From: Durusdinium trenchii
Taxonomy: Eukaryota; Sar; Dinophyceae; Suessiales; Symbiodiniaceae
Reading direction: 5' to 3'
NCBI GenBank assembly: GCA_963970005.1
Contig: CAXAMN010021361.1
Span: 2,207,427 to 2,271,426, forward strand
DNA length: 64,000 nt
Shown in pieces: positions 57,700-64,000 of this stretch. The notes below the pieces were generated by a model that searched no databases, was not told the DNA's origin, and worked only from the letters and a program-made list of their open reading frames with translations. The translations under genes were made by a program, and so were the position numbers. How positions within the stretch are numbered: position 1 is the stretch's first letter; each line of letters opens with the position of its first letter.

Positions 57700-58190
57700 A
57701 GAGTTCGTCGGGGGTTCTGAGGATTGATCCTTTTTGCATGGGTGTGTCTTCACATATTTTGTTTATTGGTGTTTAATGTTCATCGTGTTAAGCAATACCC
57801 GATAGAAACCCGTTTGGTTGAGATTGTTGTGCATCTATGGCCGCTTGGGCAGGTCTTACTCGCTGGATTGCAACTGGATGCTAATAGTGCGAATAATGGT
57901 TGACATAGACCTGACTCTGACTACTGAGCTAAAACGGTCGGCGGCTTGGAAACGTCGGTATCAATCAGGTATGGCCAAGCAATTGCTGAGATCGAGGCAA
58001 CTGTTCGGGTCTTGTTCATTCCGGCTGATCCCCGCTTCTAACAGGCCACCTTCCCCAAACTAACGTAGAAAACCTCGTCATGCACCTACAGTAGAGCTAA
58101 TAGCGCGAAGCGAGCATGTGCCAAAAAAAAGAGGTTCAGTAGTTCAGTGTGGCTGATTCCTGAACCAAATGCTCTTCAAGCTATAGCACA

Positions 58191-58230
58191 CACATACATA
58201 CATACATACATACATACATACATACATACA
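58191..58230. repeat. (CATA)n microsatellite at the LINE 5' junction
   Basis: About ten catacata tetranucleotides end directly where LINE coding sequence begins (58,231). Confidence 0.9.
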
Positions 58231-58232
58231 TT

Positions 58233-58640
58233 GCTAGCACGGTCCTGCCAGCCAAATTCCACTTTGGCATCCTGGCACCGGATCACAGTGTGCTCTCTGG
58301 CAATGTCATTGACTACAGTCTACTGCATGACAGTCTAGCCAGCACCACAGCGTTGACAACAGAATGGGCTGTCCCATGGAGGCCACATGCACTGCTCACT
58401 CTCCAATTTGACATTGAGAGAGTACAGACAGATCCAACAGTTTCCACCGCTTCCCAAAGTTCCAGACATTGACTTCCGACCCTGGAGCACATATCAGAGT
58501 CAGGCCTATGAGCTCTATCTCTATGGCAATCCCACCAACGAGGCAGCCCAGCCTTGGGCGGACTGGATCTCCAAAACCGAGCAATATCTACTACAAGAAC
58601 ACCCGTGGGCAGCCCAAGGAAGAGGGACCAATCTCCAAGC
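58233..58640 (+). pseudogene. LINE endonuclease C-terminus and linker
   Basis: The frame from 58,233 reads ILAPDHSVLSGNVIDYSLLH then WAVPWRPHALLTLQFDIE, which corresponds to the closing 'S.iDYilvs...vpw.pH' part of the EEP endonuclease fold. The N-terminal catalytic part is missing because of 5' truncation. Near 58,410-58,440 the frame changes and continues PLPKVPDIDFRPWSTYQSQA. It changes again at the A8 run at about 58,644-58,651. Confidence 0.6.
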
Positions 58641-58651
58641 TATCAAAAAAA

Positions 58652-60064
58652 ACCCTTGGTTGCAACCACACACACTCAGACTTGGAAGAAGGGCAAACCA
58701 GCCTTTTGGGAGCAGCTCAAAGCACGTTTCCAGCTAGCACAAAAACAGCCTGAGGGCATCAACCATGGCCCTGTCAAAGGTTTCATGCAAGCCATCATGG
58801 GGCCAGTTTTTTGGACACACCATTGGCACAAGTACAGAGATCCCCATGCAGCAGATCTCATGCTACAGAACATCAACCATCAACTTACAGAAGCACAACA
58901 GCTTGCCAATGATGAAAACATGCGCCAATACCAAGAATGGCTTAAAACCGGACAGCAAAAGGGACTAAGGGGCCTTTTCCGAGGACTCAAAAGCAGTGAG
59001 CTTGCTTGGCAGAGACCGTACAGGCATGTCCCCATGCCAGAGAGAATGAACCACCGGCTCAAGGATTGGGGTGACCTATGGGGCATCAGAGAAGATAACC
59101 ATGCCCATCCACGACCGAGCCTACAACTGGAAGCACAACAACAGGCACAAGAGCTTGAGCCTATTACAATAGGCCAGCTCAGTCGAGTCCTCAAGGGCCT
59201 GCCGGATAAAGCCAGTGGGCCAGATGCGGTGTCAACTCAACTACTCAAAGCAGCACCACCGCTCTCCCTGGCACCACTGCTCCAACTGTACCATGCCATG
59301 GAAGCCCAGGCAGAATTGCCAACGCAACTGCAAATGCATCTCGTGTTGATGTTGCCCAAGAACCAGTCCATAGAGAGACCAATAACACTCACGTCCACCC
59401 TTTGGAGGACTTGGTGCAAACTGCGCAAGCCGTTGTTGGACCAATGGCAAAAAACCTTGCCAGCAACAATGGCCCATGATCGTGCAAGGCCAGGAGCCAA
59501 TGTCCTGCATGTGGCACTTGAACGACTCTTGAGGCAGGAAGTCCATCGAGCAAGAGGCCTGCGTGGAGTCACGGTTTTGATGGACATGTCAACCTTCTAT
59601 GGCACGATCAACCTCAGCCGGCTCCAAGAAGAAGCAATGAAGCTGGGTTATCCACAGCTGATGCTTGAGCTTGCAATGCAGCTGTACACTGGCCCCAAGG
59701 CCATCTCAGCAGAACAAGAGTTCACGCCTTTCTTCCGAGTCGGTCAAGGCATACCAGCAGGATGCCCAAAAGCACCACTTTTGGCAAAAGCAGTCTTAGC
59801 GCCAGCCCTCATCCCATGGAAACAACAACATCAAGAAGTGCACTTGTCGAGTTGGGTTGATGATGTTGGCTTTGACACCCATGGCAGAACACCCATTCAG
59901 GTTGCCCAAACCGCCATTGAGGCCTGCCGCAACCTCCACGATCGACTGGTCAGGCTTGGGCTCAAGGTCAATGCCAAAAAGACCGCTTTCATAGCCACAG
60001 CAAGGCAACTGACAGAGCCCTACGAGACCTTCTTCAACCCCATGAACCCCAAGTGGCTTCAGTG
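58652..60064 (+). pseudogene. LINE reverse transcriptase
   Basis: The longest continuous frame of the window outside simple repeats. RT landmarks are KASGPDAVSTQLLK (about 59,211), ITLTSTLWRTWCKL (about 59,380), the A-box MDMSTFYGTI with Asp (about 59,580), GQGIPAGCPKAPL (about 59,743), the C-box WVDDVGFD (about 59,853, the YADD equivalent) and GLKVNAKKTAF (about 59,958). The three catalytic Asp residues appear retained. After PMNPKWLQ the frame stops, and the thumb continues one base off as SVMRDLGIDHQAARRRRFP from about 60,056. Confidence 0.85.
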
Positions 60065-60990
60065 ATGAGGGATCTTGGCATAGATCACCAAGCAGCAAGA
60101 AGGAGACGTTTTCCAGTCATGAAGCAGCGTTTTGCCAAAGCCCACCAGAGGAAACTCAAACTCAGGTCGCTGAAGATACCCTCATTGAAAGTGAGACTCC
60201 GGTTACACAAGGGTGGAATCCAGCCTGTTGCCCTATGGGGTTTGGAAGCTCAGGGCCTGGCGCCAAGATACCGTACAGCTCTGCGCACAGCCCTGGCCAC
60301 ACAATTGGATTGGGTCACCACAGAGGAGGCACACTGGATGCAACATACGACATCCACAGCAACAAGTACCTTGATCCGGCTGATCAAATCGTCATCCACC
60401 ACATCAGAGCCCTCCACAATCTCTACCATGCATGGCCAACTGATCAGATTCCACACTTGGAACAAGCTTGGCAACAGATCCATCAACAGTTGACCCACCC
60501 ATGGTACACTGTGAAAGGACCGCTAGCAGCCACCATTGCCTATCTGGCAGAGTGGAAATGGCAAGCCACAGTTGGAGAATGAGATCAGCATACAAGACCC
60601 TTGGTGGAAGATCGAAAAAGCATTGCTCCTTGAAGCCAGGAGCCAAAGGATCACCAGGTTGGCACAGCGGCAACACCACCAGCACCTCCTCACCGGGCTG
60701 GATTGGCATGTATACCGACAGCAGATCAAGCGTTTGCCAAAAGAGCATCGAAACCACCTCAAAACATGGGCCCAGGGTGCCATACACCATAGAGAGAATG
60801 GCAAGCCAGCACATTGTGTGGATGTGCAAATGGCACCATGCACGCGGCCACAAAACCCATGCCTCCCGAATGGGCAGAAAGGCTCACTCAGCATGACGAG
60901 GAGCCCCTATGGAATGCTGGCTGGACACCTCTTGAACCACAAGAGCACAGGCAACTCCAGCGCCAATGCCAAGGGCATGGCACATGGCAG
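60056..60990 (+). pseudogene. LINE thumb and connection region, several frames
   Basis: Frame segments are VMRDLGIDHQAARRRRF to about 60,295, then DPADQIVIHHIRALHNLYHA to about 60,555, then IQDPWWKIEKALLLEARSQR to about 60,810. A Cys/His stretch (WMCKWHHARGH then KPMPPEWAERL) follows across an A4 run near 60,857. Each join needs a one-base change. The WxCKWHHxRGHK motif looks like a zinc-binding linker before RNase H. Confidence 0.55.
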
Positions 60991-61500
60991 GATCTTCCTG
61001 TGCTCCAGCCGCACCACTACCAAGGTTGGGCATTCACCTTAGATGCCACGCCGTCCACCTATGACCCGAGAAGCCAGCTTTGGGTATTCGGACTCTGTGT
61101 ACACACTCTGCGCGTGGGACAATGGGTATTCGGACTCTGTGTACACACTCTGCGCATGGGACAACTGCACAGACTTGGTGCAATAACAGGAATTCCAACA
61201 CACCCGCAGACCAAAACACGGGCGTTGGTGGCAGGCCTGCCAAATACACAAGCACTGCAGTGAAGGTCATAGTGCAGGTTGTTGCAGTTTGGGAAGCTTG
61301 GACACACCCAAAACAAAGAGAGTATTACCAAGAGCTGTATGAAGCCCTGACCGATTCTGACTTCCAGCGTGTGACGGTACTATATGTCAGCAAGAACACA
61401 CGCACACCAGATACTCCTGGCAGTGAACCACATCTTCAACGACGCCAGAGGGATGCGGCATTAGTTGCATGGGAAAGAGCAGATGCCCTTCATGACAGGA
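60990..61500 (+). pseudogene. LINE RNase H-like domain with internal duplication
   Basis: HYQGWAFTLDATPSTYD opens the domain (first catalytic-type Asp), QTKTRALVAGL corresponds to the region of the second carboxylate, and VTVLYVSKNTRTPD plus QRRQRDAALVAWERADAL to the closing strand and helix with the terminal Asp. A 42-bp in-frame tandem duplication is inserted after the first strand. A frame change is needed near 61,255. Confidence 0.5.
61081..61164. repeat. 42-bp tandem duplication inside the RNase H region
   Basis: 61,081-61,122 and 61,123-61,164 are identical except for one g/a difference (cgcgtgg vs cgcatgg). Each encodes WVFGLCVHTLRxGQ, so 14 residues are repeated in frame. Confidence 0.95.
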
Positions 61501-61719
61501 AAGCCACTGAATGGCAAACTGTACTCGACAAGGATCACGCAGAGATCTACAAACATGCTGCAGCAAGACTGGCTAAGATCTACTCAGACAAGGAGCACTA
61601 TCTCCACCAGAAGGCCCCCAGACATCAAGGACGGCAAACCAAGCAGCACAAGAAGCAGCTCGTCCAACACTGCCGCAAGCCCTGGAAAGCACCTTTCCAC
61701 AGATGGCAACCACACAGGA

Positions 61720-62290
61720 GCGGCTACCAATGCAGTGCTTGTGGGAACGTGTACACCAAGCCCTCACAGCCACAACAATTGAAGCAAGGCTGGAACAGGT
61801 GTGCCTCAACTTCAGATTGAGGAGAACTATCCGGAGCACCACAGCCCACACAAGCCAATCCAGAAGAAACTCACCAGAGCCCAGGTCATTGCTACCCTCT
61901 TGGCCAAACAGTCAGCCCAACAATCTGACAGCCAGCATACCCTGGAGGAAACCAAAGGGTATCTGAAGTGCACCAACTGTGGCATCAGTGTACACAAGCG
62001 CACCAATGAAGATGCATTTCAGGCTTTTGTCCAAGGCACATGCATCAACGGGCCCTATGACCAGCCCCATCCAGGTCATGCCAGCCACATTTTGTGGCAA
62101 AGAGGAGACCGCTTGCAGTGCAAGAACTGCGGCACACAAACACAGACAGATGCCCAGCACAGGCCAATTCTTACCAATGCCCTCCAGAAGAGCTGCAAAG
62201 GGGCAGCTATCAGCGGCTCACCACCGATCACTGAGCATACAAAAGGCAGCCCCAGACACAACTCAGAGCACTGCCCCACTACCGGATGGC
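61720..62290 (+). pseudogene. LINE C-terminus with three CxxC-x(n)-C motifs
   Basis: Three similar Cys motifs follow RNase H: YQCSACGNVYTK...GWNRC (about 61,730-61,803), LKCTNCGISVHKRTNED...GTC (about 61,966-62,043) and LQCKNCGTQTQTD...KSC (about 62,116-62,196). Each is CxxC followed about 20 residues later by one Cys. They look like degenerate zinc ribbons for nucleic-acid binding. A frame change lies at about 61,803. Two alternative ends exist near 62,295 and 62,344. Confidence 0.5.
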
Positions 62291-62376
62291 CATGATACCC
62301 AGCCTGTCGCTGGCGCTGGCGCTGGGCCAAAGAGCCGTCGATGAAGCGGTACAAAAGAACCTTTAGGAGAAAACTA

Positions 62377-62450
62377 TACATACATACATACATTACATTA
62401 CATTACATTACATTACATTACATTACATTACATACATACATACATACACA
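62377..62450. repeat. LINE 3' tail: (TACA)n(TTACA)n(TACA)n
   Basis: tacatacataca is followed by about nine cattacatta pentanucleotides and then tacatacata again. It matches in type the CATA tract at the 5' junction. Confidence 0.95.
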
Positions 62451-64000
62451 GATTCGATGTATTGTATGGGAATCTATGGGGGTGAAGTACCGGAACCTGT
62501 GCCGAGCCTGCAAGTTGCTCTTCAAAAAAAGGTTAGTTAAGAGTGGGGTAAAATCCCAACACATGAAACCAAGTTCGGTAGTTTAAGTCTGGTGTCAGAA
62601 AGCACCCTGTTCCTAGATTTCACGTGCAGCGACACTTCGTGATACATCACGGCCGCCCGAACCAATCCTAGTCTTGATTGGGGTCGATCAGCAAAGATGC
62701 TCTCTCATCACTCTTTGGGGAAAGCAAAAGAGATCAAAAGAACTGATGACTCGAAGAAACCACATTGGACCATGAAGAAGAACCACAAAAAACCTCAACT
62801 TGGAAGTGTGAGCTTGTGGGAATAGCCAGCGGTCCATCTTGAAGCCGGAAAAGACTCAACAACGAGTCAACCCTCTTCTTCACCAAGCCAGGATCCAAAA
62901 CGGCTCAGCTCGACTCAGCTCGACCCCCCCCCAACCGGCTGCTCTGGGCAGCCCCCCGGACCAGGCTCCCCGTCGACCAGGGCAGTGTCTCCATCTCCTC
63001 CGACCATTGGGACCACTCCGAGGGTCCCACTTCATTCACGGCAAAGGCCTCGGGCGGCGGAGTGGAGCGACCGGACGCCCCGGGTTGCGGATCACTATGG
63101 TATATATATACCATTCCTGGTAAGAGTGGAGGATGATGGTTAGAAAAAGGCCTCGGCCTCTAAAATAGGACCCTCGCCAACAAAAGCACAAATATATATA
63201 TATATATATAAACACGACCAGTCGGATACAAATCCGACGGCCTGACCAACGGAGCGGATATCAGCGAAATCCATGCACTTGCGCATGTGCGGTGCCTTCA
63301 AGGCGGTGCCTCCAAGGGTCAGGTGATCAGAAATAACCTTGCAACATCTTGCAACTGGAGAGCCGCACCATTTTCATGTGCTTGCCTGTTTCAATAGTTG
63401 AGTCGTGTTGAGTCTGGGTCTTCGAAGCACTGCCTTTTTCCCTCTGGCTCTACCGGGAGCCCACCGGTGGTTCCCGCTTCCCCGCGGGGTCAACTCCTCA
63501 CGGCCTCACGAGGGCGGCGTCTTCGGTCTTCGGTCTTGAGGCGGTGGCCCTGAACTGGTAGGTGTGACCAGGGCCTCAGGACGTGGACGCATGGTTTCAC
63601 CATGGCAGCGGTTTGGCCGCACCACAAGAAAGGATGGACACGGCGTCCTTTGAGCTCTTGCGAGACCTCAATAGGTTTATCAAGTCTGTCTCTCTCTCTC
63701 TCTATCAAGTCTATACGATACTGACATATACTGACAAAGTCTTTGCTGCCGAATGCTCCAGTAAACAAAAACACACACTGAGCCAGCCAATGGCTTGCTT
63801 TTCTGCTCCACCACTGTTTATTGACAATACATGACAATACGATCAACGGGACTAATTCAAGATATGCCAGTCTAAGTCCTAACGAAGTAAATATATACGT
63901 GTCTCAAATTGCGCGCACTTTTTCGTCACTTGCTCAAAAAGAAAGGATTCTCGTCATTCTGCTCAATTGAAGCCGGAGAGGCTCTTCCACTCAGCCAGGA
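62451..64000. other. Mostly non-coding; one candidate minus exon
   Basis: 62,920-63,100 on the minus strand is open, GC-rich and protein-like (PPPEAFAVNEVGPSEWSQWS) with an acceptor-like ...ataccatag upstream, but the + strand is also open. A (TA)n tract lies at 63,191-63,210 and (TC)n at 63,689-63,703. No other gene was recognised. Confidence 0.25.

Larger units (their letters stand above)
58231..62450 (+). mobile_element. 5'-truncated LINE-type retrotransposon with RNase H
   Basis: In order: the tail of an apurinic-type endonuclease (58,233-58,420), a linker, reverse transcriptase (about 58,900-60,060), thumb (60,060-60,300), a connection region, RNase H-like segment (about 60,990-61,500), then CxxC-bearing C-terminus to about 62,290. 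A short 3' untranslated part and a (TACA)n(TTACA)n(TACA)n tail end at 62,450. The endonuclease-RT-RNase H order is that of non-LTR elements. At least nine frame changes but essentially no in-frame nonsense codons between them interrupt it, so this copy is inactive or its sequence carries indel errors. Both sides are ACAT-type microsatellite. Confidence 0.85.

Noticed and set aside
1..64000. Dinoflagellate spliced-leader relics, tRNA and snRNA genes
   Set aside because: I looked for the spliced-leader core and for tRNA-like A/B boxes and cloverleafs while reading and saw none; a covariance-model scan would be needed to exclude them.

Overview
The window looks like nuclear DNA of a dinoflagellate, most likely a Symbiodiniaceae or close Suessiales relative. 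Coding sequence is cut into many short exons by 50-150 nt introns. At least one intron is clean GT-AG, and others seem to need non-GT donors. Micro- and minisatellites are abundant, genes are sparse and one-directional over long stretches, and several protein signatures (BspA-type leucine-rich repeats, ankyrin exons, a DUF7869-like protein, a LINE with RNase H and CxxC motifs) fit expanded dinoflagellate repertoires. No bacterial operon structure, tRNA, rRNA or CRISPR array was seen. All family assignments come from reading motifs; no search was run.

Layout. 1-13,020 (+): a nearly continuous string of about 35 exons. The first (1 to about 1,950) encode a DUF7869-like protein with D / DN / GHTHED-D landmarks that suggest an RNase H-fold, DDE-like core. 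The rest (about 2,078-13,020) encode a very large unrecognised protein with acidic, lysine-rich repeat and short basic C-terminal segments, ending at a TAG at 13,018-13,020. 13,160-14,190 holds frame-broken coding-like sequence. 14,200-37,600 is gene-poor. It contains a 1.26-kb minisatellite (17,640-18,898), a MITE-like element with 59-bp inverted ends (19,231-19,959), a polypurine tract (25,045-25,405), strand-skewed repeats (29,000-29,770) and one plausible isolated exon (30,799-30,974).

37,650-49,060 (-): dispersed exons that together read as a poly(A)-polymerase-like nucleotidyltransferase (start exon, two palm exons, a central-domain exon). Between its palm and central exons lie same-strand exons of an ankyrin-repeat protein. 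50,697-51,432 is a CT-rich tract with a 100-N gap. 53,650-53,811 carries a two-repeat BspA-like LRR relic. 57,075-57,699 is a candidate unrecognised gene. 58,231-62,376 is a 5'-truncated, frameshift-riddled LINE (endonuclease tail, reverse transcriptase, RNase H, three CxxC-x(n)-C motifs), bracketed by ACAT-type microsatellites. The rest is non-coding as far as can be seen.

The coherent units are (i) the neighbouring DUF7869-like and giant orphan genes, a candidate lineage-specific gene pair or domesticated mobile unit, (ii) the interleaved poly(A)-polymerase-like and ankyrin exons, and (iii) the LINE and its microsatellite target. Recurrent single-base frameshifts, several at A-homopolymers, mean some 'breaks' may be assembly errors rather than biology.
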